A stretch of DNA of 37,819 bases from Rikenellaceae bacterium (GTDB lineage Bacteria > Bacteroidota > Bacteroidia > Bacteroidales > Rikenellaceae), in the NCBI GenBank assembly GCA_021201795.1, contig JAJQEF010000025.1, positions 1 through 37,819 of the forward strand, given 5' to 3'. This document shows, piece after piece, positions 27,388-36,024 of this stretch (the first letter of the stretch is position 1; every line of letters begins with the position of its first letter). A model generated the notes under the pieces. That model was not told the DNA's origin and made no database searches. It saw nothing but the letters and a program-made list of their open reading frames with translations. A program made the translations under genes and the position numbers.

Positions 27388-28483
27388 ATGGCTCAATCCA
27401 ACACTAAAATATTAATACTACATGTCAGCCACAGATTTGGAGGTGCAGAAAAAAGCCTGTTAGAACTAATGCGCTATTTTGACGAAGATTATTTCATGGT
27501 GCTTAATCCGAAGGAAGAAATTTTTAGCGAGTCAAAAAAAATAAAAAATGACATTATTGAAAAAGATCTGATTTATCTAACGAAATCACACCTAAAAAAA
27601 TATCCTGTAAGAACAGCATATAACATAATCTGTAATTGCTTTTACATCGCACGTTTGTGTTCAGAACAAAACATCAGATACGTATATTGCAATACTCACC
27701 GAAGTCTGATATATGTTATTTTATTATACTTTACAAGAATAAATATAATATGTTGCTGTAGAGATACCGTAACTAAATTAGAAAGCTTCTATATCAGGAT
27801 TATCTGTAATAAAATAATTACTGTCTCCTACTACATTAAAAGCTTATTTACAAAAAAAAGACCATGTTTATTGTCTCCATAATGCCGTCCAGAAACCATA
27901 TTCAACAGGAAATTTTGATACACGTAAAGAATATGGCTTAAACCCGGATATAATATGCATCGGATATGTAGCAAACATCATAAAATGGAAAAATCAAAAA
28001 GATTTCATATCGATTGCATTTAAAATATTGGAGAACGGTTTTAATGTTTGTTTTTTTATGATCGGCGGTATAGAGGATAAAGATTATTATAAAGAATTGA
28101 CAGAATGCATAAAGGAGAGGAACTATGAAAAACATTTCATATTTACAGATTTCGTAAGTAATCCTTGCGATTACATTAAGAATCTCGATATAGTTCTCCA
28201 TACCTCCAAGAATGAGCCTTTCGGGAGAAGCATTGTGGAATCAATGTATATGAGAAAACCAGTAATTGCCTTCAGCGGTGGACCATCTGAAATTTTACAA
28301 AATGAAAAAACCGGTTTCATAATCAACAATAACAATTTAGAAAGAGCTTCTGAAATTGCAATCGATTTGATAAAAAATAAACTATTAAGAAAAAATATCG
28401 GAGAAAACGCATACATTTATGCTATTGAGAATTTTAATTTTTTGGACTATACTGAAAAACTAAAGAATATAATTTACTGTTAA
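27388..28483 (+). pseudogene. GT4 glycosyltransferase split by a frameshift in an A8 tract
   Basis: The N-terminal half (from MAQSNTKILILHVSH, with the GT4 donor-domain GGAEKSLLEL loop) runs to 27882 and stops. The C-terminal half is open in the next frame: YCLHNAVQKPYSTGNFDTR, then YGLNPDIICIGYVANIIKWK and on to the GT4 motif EPFGRSIVESMYMRKPVIA with its conserved E(x7)E. The frames meet at eight A residues, 27852-27859. With seven A's the gene reads through as one 364-residue enzyme, a normal GT4 length. Everything else looks well preserved, so the break is recent, phase-variable, rescued by slippage, or an assembly error. It is the first gene of the cluster, 10 nt before the next. Confidence 0.85.
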
Positions 28484-28493
28484 CCCGCAATAA

Positions 28494-29603
28494 ATGAAAA
28501 TATTATTTGATGGCTTATGCCTGAACTCCAATTTTTCCGGAGTTCAGTATTATGCTTATAATCTTATGAAGCAGGCTTCTTTCGACAGATACGGCGAATT
28601 CGTATTCGATACACTTGTGCCTGCCGGATTTGATTATGGAAAATACACACAAAATTTAATTAGTGTACGCACCAGGAACAGGGTAGAAAGAATATGGTAT
28701 GAACACACTGTTTTGAAAAAAATTTTTAAAACAAATAAATATGATATATTTCACAACCCAAGCTACATCTTACCTCGAAATTTCAACAATAATTCGGTAG
28801 TTACCGTTCACGACCTAATAGCAAAGGATTTTCCAAAACTATGTAAAAATTCAAACGCATTATATTACAATCTTCAATTGAAGAATACAGTAAAAAAAGC
28901 AAGTAAAATAATTGCTGTTTCCCATAAGGTAAAGAACGACATTATAAGATCTTTCGATATATATCCTGAAAAAATTGAAGTAATTTACCATGGCGTGGAC
29001 GATATATTTTTCAACAGATTCACCAAAGAAGAATTAAAAGAAAATATCGCAAAATATAATATCCCTGAAAAATACATACTATTTGTAGGCAATCTCGAAC
29101 CTAAAAAGAACCTTTCGTTACTCATACAAGCATTTTCGATTCTCAGGCAAAACCGATATTTCGAACACAAATTACTTATTGTCGGGCAATTGGGCTGGAA
29201 ATACAAAGAAATATTCAAAACTGTAGACAAATTAAAATTAAGAGGTAAAGTAATATTTTTAGATTACGTTGAAAGAAATGACCTACCTTTAATTTATCAA
29301 AATGCGTCCTTATTTGTCTTCCCTTCTATATATGAGGGCTTCGGAATTCCTCCTCTTGAAGCGATGGCATCCGGAATACCTGTAATCGTTTCTAATGCAG
29401 GTGCATTACCGGAAATAACTTCAGGATATTGTTTGTATACAGATCCATATTCCGTGGAAGAACTTTCCATGAAAATAGAATTAGGACTAAATAGTACACC
29501 CGATTATGTTTCCGAAGCCTATAAGCATGCACGTTCATTTACCTGGGAAAAATGCTGGTCGGAAACAAAAAAAGTTTATGAATCAATAAATCCGGGGTTA
29601 TGA
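28494..29603 (+). CDS. GT4 family glycosyltransferase
   Basis: 369-residue GT-B enzyme likely to add a hexose in exopolysaccharide or O-antigen repeat-unit synthesis. The N-domain opens MKILFDGLCLNSNFSGVQYY, with the acceptor-side glycine loop. The C-domain has the sugar-nucleotide-binding YILFVGNLEPKKNL, and the E(x7)E motif in SIYEGFGIPPLEAMASGIPV with the typical following NAGALPEI. These features resemble mannosyl- or rhamnosyltransferases of the WbdB/MtfB kind, but the donor cannot be assigned. It overlaps the flippase gene by 4 nt. Confidence 0.9.
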   Translation: MKILFDGLCLNSNFSGVQYYAYNLMKQASFDRYGEFVFDTLVPAGFDYGKYTQNLISVRTRNRVERIWYEHTVLKKIFKTNKYDIFHNPSYILPRNFNNNSVVTVHDLIAKDFPKLCKNSNALYYNLQLKNTVKKASKIIAVSHKVKNDIIRSFDIYPEKIEVIYHGVDDIFFNRFTKEELKENIAKYNIPEKYILFVGNLEPKKNLSLLIQAFSILRQNRYFEHKLLIVGQLGWKYKEIFKTVDKLKLRGKVIFLDYVERNDLPLIYQNASLFVFPSIYEGFGIPPLEAMASGIPVIVSNAGALPEITSGYCLYTDPYSVEELSMKIELGLNSTPDYVSEAYKHARSFTWEKCWSETKKVYESINPGL

Positions 29604-31099
29604 AATTTTTTGATAAATTAAGAAACAACGCTATTATAAAAGCGTCTTTCATAGTAACGGTAATAACCTTATTGACAAAAGTAATCGGTTATGCAGAGAA
29701 AGTTACCGTGGCCTATTTTTGGGGAACCTCCTACGAGGCGGATATTTACAATGCCGTATTTTCAATAGTTATAAGTATAATGATTTTTTTCCGGGAATTT
29801 CTGGAACCCGGGATGATGAATACCCTCATAAAAAACAGAAATACAAATAATGATGACCGGAGGGTATATTCATCGACGTTTGTTTTTATAACTGTAATAG
29901 GATTAATATTTTGTTTATGTTTTTTAATTTTCCCTGAAATAATCACGAAATTATTACTCCCCGGATTCACAGGAGAAAAAAATTTACTGGGCATACAATT
30001 CTTCAGGATAGCCAGTCTGGCAGTACTTTTTTCCATAATCACAACGGCAACCAATACTTACCTGTTATCGTATAAATACTTCAAGCTCCTATCTATAAGT
30101 GAATTTATATTTAAAGCCTCCATTTTATTATGTTGTCTGGCTCTTTACAAGGTCGCAGGAATATATTCCCTCATATGGGGTCTGGTTTTCGGAGCGTTCA
30201 TGAAATTAGGCATACAGTTGCTCAAAATCCGTAGTTTTTCGAAAATACCGGTTGAGAGACCAAATACAGACTATATCAAAGCCATACTTATTATCAGTTG
30301 GCCCTTACTCATCGGAAATGTTTTTTCCCAATTAAGTACTGTGGTAGATAATATTTTTGCTTCGTTTCTAAATGAAGGGTCTATATCGGCTCTCAGTTAT
30401 TCGAAGAAAATTATCGACTTGCCGGTCATTTTATTTCCTTATACCGTAAGTATTGTAATATTCCCGTTTTTCACTGAATTATCCATTGAAAAAAGTAATA
30501 TAAGACTATTCCGGTTACTGAGAGACAGCTTAAGGATAATAGTGATATTTTTTGTACCATTGATGATCATTATAGGGCTTTTCCCGGGAAATATAATATC
30601 ACTGATCTTTGAACGAGGGGCATTCAATGCCGAATCAACCCGAATAACCTCTATAGCTTTATCTATATATAATCTGGGGATCGTGGCATTTGCTTTGGAA
30701 ACCATTCTCGTTATATTCTGGTTCGCAAGAGGGCGGATAAAAACTCCGGTTATTTTAGGAATTATCTGCGTTACATTAAATATTCTGATCACATTCCTCC
30801 TCATCAAACCTCTGGGTTATGTCGCGATCGCACTTAGCCTTGTTATTTCCAAATGGTTAAAAGTCCTTGTTTTAATGTATATTACAAAAATACACCGTAT
30901 ACTCTTCAAAGATCTGTTAAATTTCAAAATATGGCTGCCAGTATTATTATTCTCCGGATTTTTAGTTGCTTTCAAATATATTTCACAAAGTCTTGGTATC
31001 TCGAATCTGCTCATAATGGGTTTACTCGCTGTCATATCAACAGGTTTTTTCGTTATTTATATATTATTGCTGAAAAAAAATAAAGTACTGAATATCTGA
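29600..31099 (+). CDS. MurJ/MviN-like lipid-linked oligosaccharide flippase
   Basis: 499-residue polytopic protein with about 12-14 membrane helices. It opens KASFIVTVITLLTKVIGYAE, a typical MOP-superfamily helix 1, and contains LIFERGAFNAEST, characteristic of the MurJ/MviN branch (GAF). Within a glycosyltransferase cluster it probably acts as the Wzx-type flippase that moves undecaprenyl-linked repeat units across the inner membrane. It could instead be a second MurJ, but the context makes the polysaccharide role more likely. It overlaps the upstream glycosyltransferase by 4 nt and is 1 nt from the next gene. Confidence 0.87.
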   Translation: MKFFDKLRNNAIIKASFIVTVITLLTKVIGYAEKVTVAYFWGTSYEADIYNAVFSIVISIMIFFREFLEPGMMNTLIKNRNTNNDDRRVYSSTFVFITVIGLIFCLCFLIFPEIITKLLLPGFTGEKNLLGIQFFRIASLAVLFSIITTATNTYLLSYKYFKLLSISEFIFKASILLCCLALYKVAGIYSLIWGLVFGAFMKLGIQLLKIRSFSKIPVERPNTDYIKAILIISWPLLIGNVFSQLSTVVDNIFASFLNEGSISALSYSKKIIDLPVILFPYTVSIVIFPFFTELSIEKSNIRLFRLLRDSLRIIVIFFVPLMIIIGLFPGNIISLIFERGAFNAESTRITSIALSIYNLGIVAFALETILVIFWFARGRIKTPVILGIICVTLNILITFLLIKPLGYVAIALSLVISKWLKVLVLMYITKIHRILFKDLLNFKIWLPVLLFSGFLVAFKYISQSLGISNLLIMGLLAVISTGFFVIYILLLKKNKVLNI

Positions 31100-31100
31100 C

Positions 31101-32309
31101 ATGAAACATCGTGAAGCAGATAAAAAAAATATAGTTTACATAATCGAGAATTTTCCGTGCCCGAGTGAAACATTTATTGCACGAGAGGTGGAATTAATGG
31201 CAGATGAAAATAATCTGAGAGTTTTTGCGATAAACGGAATACCGGAGAAAATCTCAGGTACAAAGTTTCCGATAAATTATTTTTCCGAACAAAAATTTCG
31301 AATTCTGCTCGAAACACACTTGAGTATTTTTATAAAAAATCCTTTAAAATATTTATCTCTGGTATTTTTTTCAATTAATTCGGAAAATCCTTTAAAATCG
31401 TTCAGTGCATTTGTAAAGTCCGGTTATTTTATTCGTCTGGTAAATGGGATGAAAGTTGAGCACGTACATTCGCATTTTGCAAATCTTCCTACTGATATCG
31501 CAATGCAAATTTCACATTATACCGGCATACCGTTCAGTTTTACGGCACATGCGAAAGATATTTACGTCTGCGGTTATGACATTCGTAAAAAAGTAAAAAA
31601 ATCCTCTTTTACAATTACATGCAATGACAGCAACCGCATATTGATAAATAAAAAAACTAAAAACAGCTTCGTAAAAAAAATTCATTGCGTCTATCACGGA
31701 ATAGATATAGGAATGTGGAATTTTAAACCGGACAGAATTCAAGAAAACTCCGGAGCGGTAAAAATAATCACTGTCGGAAGATTGGATGAAAAAAAAGGTT
31801 ATCAATATATTATTTCAGCATTAAGTAATTTAATAAAAAAAGGATACGATATTCACTGGAATATAGTAGGTGACGGAACATACAGGAATAACCTTGAGGT
31901 GCAAATTAAAAATCATATTCTGGAAAATAACGTTACTTTCCACGGTTGGATAGACCATAATCGCATAACTGATTTTCTTGGCAACAATGAGATTTTTATT
32001 CAGCCATCCGTTAAATTGAATAACGGCGATATGGATGGGATCCCGAATGTTATCATGGAGGCGATGGCTTCAGGCATCCCGATAATCTCCACGGATATTT
32101 CAGCTATAACGGAAGTGCTTAACAATAAAAACGCTATTTTAATCCCGCCTGATAATCCCAGTGCTATAGAAGCAGCTGTTATTCATATACTCTCCGACCC
32201 TGACAGCAATAAAAAGAGAATTAAACAGGCGAGAGAAGATGCATTGAAATTAGATTCCGGAATCCATTTTACAATTTTAAAAAATATATTCTCCGACTAT
32301 ATAGGTTAA
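31101..32309 (+). CDS. GT4 family glycosyltransferase (WcaL-like)
   Basis: 402 residues. The N-domain begins VYIIENFPCPSETFIAREVE, the pattern of colanic-acid WcaL/AmsK-type enzymes, and continues to HVHSHFANLPTDIAM and FSFTAHAKDIY. The C-domain shows ITVGRLDEKKGYQYIISAL, the GDG(T)YRNNLE loop and the E(x7)E region GIPNVIMEAMASGIPIISTD. All GT4 landmarks are present, so it should be functional. It is co-transcribed with its neighbours (1-nt gaps on both sides). The sugar is not predictable. Confidence 0.9.
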   Translation: MKHREADKKNIVYIIENFPCPSETFIAREVELMADENNLRVFAINGIPEKISGTKFPINYFSEQKFRILLETHLSIFIKNPLKYLSLVFFSINSENPLKSFSAFVKSGYFIRLVNGMKVEHVHSHFANLPTDIAMQISHYTGIPFSFTAHAKDIYVCGYDIRKKVKKSSFTITCNDSNRILINKKTKNSFVKKIHCVYHGIDIGMWNFKPDRIQENSGAVKIITVGRLDEKKGYQYIISALSNLIKKGYDIHWNIVGDGTYRNNLEVQIKNHILENNVTFHGWIDHNRITDFLGNNEIFIQPSVKLNNGDMDGIPNVIMEAMASGIPIISTDISAITEVLNNKNAILIPPDNPSAIEAAVIHILSDPDSNKKRIKQAREDALKLDSGIHFTILKNIFSDYIG

Positions 32310-32310
32310 G

Positions 32311-33363
32311 ATGTCAGATAAAATAAAAATTCTCATAGGTGTAGAATCTTTGGGCGGAGGCGTCTTAAGACATATTGTCGACCTCTGTCTTAATCTTAAT
32401 AAGGAAAAATATGAATTACATCTGGTTTCTTCTTTATTCCATGTTAACGAGGAAACTAATGAAAGTATCCGGTTGCTGCAAAATAATGGAACAGAAACAA
32501 CCTTTATCAATATAGCACACAATTTATCATGGACGGACGGACAGACGATAAATTATATAGCTAAATATATACGCAAGCACAACATTTCAATAGTTCATGC
32601 CCATAGCACCAAAGCCGGGGTAATATTCCGGATAGCAGCGTTTATATGCCGCAAGCCATGCTGCTATACTCCGCATTGCTTTTATTTCGAATCCCGGAAA
32701 GGAGTAAAAAGATTTTTAGCCTTCTACATGGAAAAGTTCCTTTCTTCTCTTTGCAAAAAGATCATTCTATCTGAAAACGAATATTTATCAGCAGTTAGAA
32801 ACAAGATTGCCAGAAAAGAAAAATTACACATTATAAACAACAGTATAGATTCTCGTAATTACACAAAATACCAGCGGGATAAAATATTAACAGAACTTAA
32901 TATTCCGCAGCAGAACATAGTTATCGGAGGAGTCGGCAGGCTGGTACCACAAAAAAACTGGCAGGCGTTCATTTATACTGCTGCGGTTTTAATCGATAGC
33001 AGGAAGAATATATCTTTTATTATCTCCGGCGACGGACCGGAAAAAGAAAATTTATTAGATCTATCCGGAAGGCTCGGAATAACCGATAAAATAATATTTA
33101 CCGGACACACTGAGAATATATCAAAAATATATTCATGTATAGATATATTTGTTTCCTGTTCTCTATGGGAGGGATTACCATATTCCTATCTCGAAGCTGT
33201 GCACTATAATTTACCGATGTTCCTAAGCGATATAAATCATATCCGAGAATACTTCAAAAACTACGCATATTACTTCGATCCCCGCAGACCGGAAGAGCTT
33301 TTGAGTCTGATCCTTAAGTATATGGATCATAGACCGACGGCAAATAAATCTTTACAGCATTGA
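32311..33363 (+). CDS. GT4 family glycosyltransferase
   Basis: 350 residues. The N-domain opens IKILIGVESLGGGVLRHIVD with HAHSTKAGVIFRIAAF, a pattern typical of GT4 enzymes such as PelF- or EpsD-like proteins. The C-domain has GGVGRLVPQKNW, FIISGDGPEKENLLDL and WEGLPYSYLEAVHYNLPMF; the glutamate of this last segment matches the second E of the E(x7)E motif. It is the last gene of the cluster and is followed by 116 nt of very AT-rich DNA. No Wzy polymerase, chain-length regulator or initiating transferase is seen in the window, so the pathway is completed elsewhere. Confidence 0.87.
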   Translation: MSDKIKILIGVESLGGGVLRHIVDLCLNLNKEKYELHLVSSLFHVNEETNESIRLLQNNGTETTFINIAHNLSWTDGQTINYIAKYIRKHNISIVHAHSTKAGVIFRIAAFICRKPCCYTPHCFYFESRKGVKRFLAFYMEKFLSSLCKKIILSENEYLSAVRNKIARKEKLHIINNSIDSRNYTKYQRDKILTELNIPQQNIVIGGVGRLVPQKNWQAFIYTAAVLIDSRKNISFIISGDGPEKENLLDLSGRLGITDKIIFTGHTENISKIYSCIDIFVSCSLWEGLPYSYLEAVHYNLPMFLSDINHIREYFKNYAYYFDPRRPEELLSLILKYMDHRPTANKSLQH

Positions 33364-33479
33364 AATAAATTTGAAGATTTTATAAAATTGCATGAAAAAT
33401 TATACGATAACTTATAATTTGTATTTAGATTATTTAAATAATTATTGTATATTTACAACTATAATCTAAAAAAAATAAT

Positions 33480-34838
33480 ATGAATAAAACTTATTTATTA
33501 TTTCTATTGCCACTACTTATTTCATACACCTCTTGTAAAAAAGACGACCCAGCAAATAAAAATATAAATGAATTGGAAGGTAATATAGTTTCAGAATTAA
33601 TAAATGAGGAGCAAGTTAGAAATATCTCCGAAAAATTTTTTAATTGTTTTTTCAAATCAGAAAATAAAGAACATGTATTAACTAAAAACAATATAGAAAG
33701 CATTGAAATTGAGCCAATTAAATACAATAATGAGATAGTGTATTTTTCAGTAAACTATCCAACTAATGAAGGCTATATTTTAATTTCACCTGATCCTCGT
33801 GAGTTTCCGGTAGTAAAATATTCACGGGATGGAAATTTTAAACTAGACAGTATAAATGAATCTGAGAAAGAAACCTTATTAATTGAATTTGAAAATAAAT
33901 TAATTCAAAGAAAGAATAATTCTACCTCTAAAATAGATGTTTTTTGGCAGTATTTTTTAATGGATGGGCAGATTGTAAACGACACTACTTATAATGTGGA
34001 ATTTCAATTTGTTATTGAGTATGGTGATAAGGATGAAGATAATATGTTATCAAAAGCTGATTATGATTATGGCTTTATCCCTGAACGTGAAAATCCTAAA
34101 AATTATTATTCACTAAGAAATTTTTTAGAATTAAAAGGAAGAAAATGGACCTCTCAATGGCCATATAATTATGATATGCCAAATGTAGGTTATATAGGAT
34201 CAAGCGGAAATATTAACAAGCCAATTATACCGCCTATTGTAGTTGCATTTGCATTAGTTATGGATTATTATGGAATACCAAGAACTATAAATTGGGATAC
34301 TTTCCCCGATAATCAAACGGAAAAAAGAAGTACTGCATTAACTAAATTTTTAGCCGAATTAGCTGTAGATTTAGGTTACGATAAAAGCTATAATTATCCA
34401 GGAATTAAAACATCCGTTTTATTCAACGAGATCCCTAATAACTTACCGAAATACAATTTTAATGCTGATAATTTTAAAGAATTTACATTTGATGAATCTA
34501 TATTTGCCGAAATATATAATTCTATATTTCATTTAAATCCTGTTATTTATGTTTATAATATAACAGACGAAATGAATAACCGCTTCCTGCTAAACTGTGC
34601 AATAATAGATGGTGTGCAAGAAGTTTATGTTCATTATATTATAAGAACTTCCGTAGCAGGTTTTGTTGTCAGAAAAACCCATAAATATGTCTATGAAGAT
34701 TTCTTTCATTTCCATAGTCCTCATACCGAAGACGGAAGTTATTGGGCAAAATATAATAACAAGTTCCAACCGGATTCCTACGGAAGAGTCTTAAATCATT
34801 ATGTTTACTTATATCCTTATAAATTATGGTATCTTTGA
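33480..34838 (+). CDS. Lipoprotein resembling C10 (streptopain) peptidases but without the catalytic dyad
   Basis: 452 residues with a lipoprotein signal (C19 in SYTSC). Residues about 45-120 resemble the streptopain prodomain (VYFSVNYPTNEGYILISPDP, then FPVVKYSRDGNF). Residues about 223-440 follow the C10 fold plan: WTSQWPYNYDMP, then a helix ending FALVMDYYGIP, later CAIIDGV and FHFHSPHTEDGSYWA. Where active enzymes have the catalytic Cys (GCVAxAMAQIM) this protein has P252, and the catalytic His (GHAWVIDGY) is N372, so it should be inactive. The frame is intact, which argues for a retained non-catalytic role such as binding or inhibition. The gene is markedly AT-rich. The family call rests on motif order by eye. 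Confidence 0.65.
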   Translation: MNKTYLLFLLPLLISYTSCKKDDPANKNINELEGNIVSELINEEQVRNISEKFFNCFFKSENKEHVLTKNNIESIEIEPIKYNNEIVYFSVNYPTNEGYILISPDPREFPVVKYSRDGNFKLDSINESEKETLLIEFENKLIQRKNNSTSKIDVFWQYFLMDGQIVNDTTYNVEFQFVIEYGDKDEDNMLSKADYDYGFIPERENPKNYYSLRNFLELKGRKWTSQWPYNYDMPNVGYIGSSGNINKPIIPPIVVAFALVMDYYGIPRTINWDTFPDNQTEKRSTALTKFLAELAVDLGYDKSYNYPGIKTSVLFNEIPNNLPKYNFNADNFKEFTFDESIFAEIYNSIFHLNPVIYVYNITDEMNNRFLLNCAIIDGVQEVYVHYIIRTSVAGFVVRKTHKYVYEDFFHFHSPHTEDGSYWAKYNNKFQPDSYGRVLNHYVYLYPYKLWYL

Positions 34839-35398
34839 CACGTAAATTATTAACTCTTTTTATTATTTTTTTTATTTGCGGTTCACCTTCTTTTGCACAA
34901 AATTTTTTGAAAAAATATGAACTGGAAATCGGAGGTTCGGCGATCCTTGCCGGGAAAAAATATAATGGGGATTTCGATAAAACACTCAATTTTTATTCCG
35001 AAATAAGAAGAAATTTCACCAGACTACCGATGGACATCGGTTTTCATTTCGGGAAAGGAACGATGTACCGCGAATGGGAAAACCCGTTCACAACGAATGA
35101 TTACCACTGCCTGAGCTACCTTGTCATAAGCAATTATTACTTTTCCGACAGCAAAAAAGTTTCTCCTTTTATCGGAATAGGTATGGGAATCACCCATTTA
35201 AAAATCGACTGGAGTTACATCGAAAATTCCCAGAGTATACCGCACGGAACACAAAAAGACGATTCTTTCAATTTTATGATGCGCGGAGGAGTGGAGATTT
35301 ATAGATTTTTGCGTATTTCGACCAGCTATAAATTCATGAAAAGAAAATACAGTAACTACGAAATATCCATAGGATTGACTTTGGGAGGATGGAGATAA
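34826..35398 (+). CDS. Small outer-membrane beta-barrel protein
   Basis: 190 residues with a signal peptide (cleavage after SPSFAQ, residue ~25). The mature part alternates polar and hydrophobic residues in about eight amphipathic strands (e.g. ELEIGGSAILAGKKY, VSPFIGIGMGITHLKI, ISIGLTLGG) and ends in an aromatic/arginine tail, GGWR. It fits an OmpW/OMP_b-brl-type barrel. Its start overlaps the end of the C10-like gene by 13 nt in another frame, so the two are probably expressed together, suggesting that the lipoprotein and the barrel are partners. Function not recognised. Confidence 0.65.
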   Translation: MVSLTRKLLTLFIIFFICGSPSFAQNFLKKYELEIGGSAILAGKKYNGDFDKTLNFYSEIRRNFTRLPMDIGFHFGKGTMYREWENPFTTNDYHCLSYLVISNYYFSDSKKVSPFIGIGMGITHLKIDWSYIENSQSIPHGTQKDDSFNFMMRGGVEIYRFLRISTSYKFMKRKYSNYEISIGLTLGGWR

Positions 35399-35406
35399 AA
35401 AGACAA

Positions 35407-35431
35407 AAGTCCGGAACATTGTTCCGGACTT
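35407..35431. terminator. Hairpin terminator between convergent genes
   Basis: AAGTCCGGAAC and its perfect complement enclose a 3-nt loop. On the minus strand the stem is followed by a T-rich tail (TTTTGTCTTTTT), so it should terminate the minus-strand operon. On the plus strand it can also end the barrel-protein transcript, although the tail there is weaker. Confidence 0.75.
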
Positions 35432-35449
35432 AACAATATCAGAGCTTAA

Positions 35450-36014
35450 TTACTCGAGAACATTTTTAGAAGGATAGAAGGTATTGATTACTTCTTTACC
35501 GCTCCAATGATATAAAGTAGAAAGAACCAGTTTGCTGTCATTCAAAGTTATTATTTCATAAGATTGGGTTTCGTACTTTTCATTACCGTATTTTTGTAAT
35601 CTTCGATTGTGGATTCCGTCCTACGGTTGATTCTCGAATAATCCCCTCTGCGGATATCTTTAATGGTCTCTTCTCCCGGCAGGTCGGATTCTCGATGCAA
35701 AGTGATCAGGTATTTCCCATTTTTAGATTTACCGTATTTTCCGGGATAAAATCCTTATCGGGGGTATCGCTAAGATAATAGGGAGCTGCAAAACTAGGCC
35801 TGGATTTCCCATTTGATCTAATCAAAAAACTTATTTTTTTCCCATTTTTATATACATGATAATATCCATCCTCAGGACTCTCATCCAAAGGACTTTGATG
35901 TTCATATTTCCATGTATGGGATTCAAGAATATCCATTGTCGTTCTCGTATTTTGGGTAAAACCAAGAATGGTAATGGATGATAAACATAACGTTAATAAA
36001 AATAGCTTTTTCAT
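35450..36014 (-). pseudogene. Secreted protein gene with two frameshifts
   Basis: The ATG at 36014 opens a signal peptide (MKKLFLLTLCLSSITILGF) and a 102-residue frame ending near 35706. One frame over, the text continues GKSKNGKYLITLHRESDLPG through to RRTESTIEDYK. A second shift at an A5 run near 35598 restores YGNEKYETQSYEIITLNDSK and the C-terminal part up to the TAA at 35450. Repaired, it would be about 188 residues. The beta-rich pattern and the YEIITLNDSKLVLSTLYH segment recall lipocalin-like proteins, but I cannot assign a family. It lies 10 nt downstream of the peptidase gene, in the same operon. Two independent shifts favour a true pseudogene. Confidence 0.7.
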
Positions 36015-36024
36015 AGTTTTTGTT

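Noticed and set aside
22618-33363. Exosortase, PEP-CTERM protein, acyl-CoA ligase, acyl carrier protein or Wzy polymerase
   Set aside because: I looked for them because of the hydrolase pair and the glycan cluster; none of the frames has such motifs.
33426-33468. Inverted repeat TAGATTAT...ATAATCTA before the C10-like gene
   Set aside because: Only 8 bp in very AT-rich DNA with a 27-nt spacer, so chance occurrence is likely; the nearby TATATTTA is only a near-match to a -7 box.
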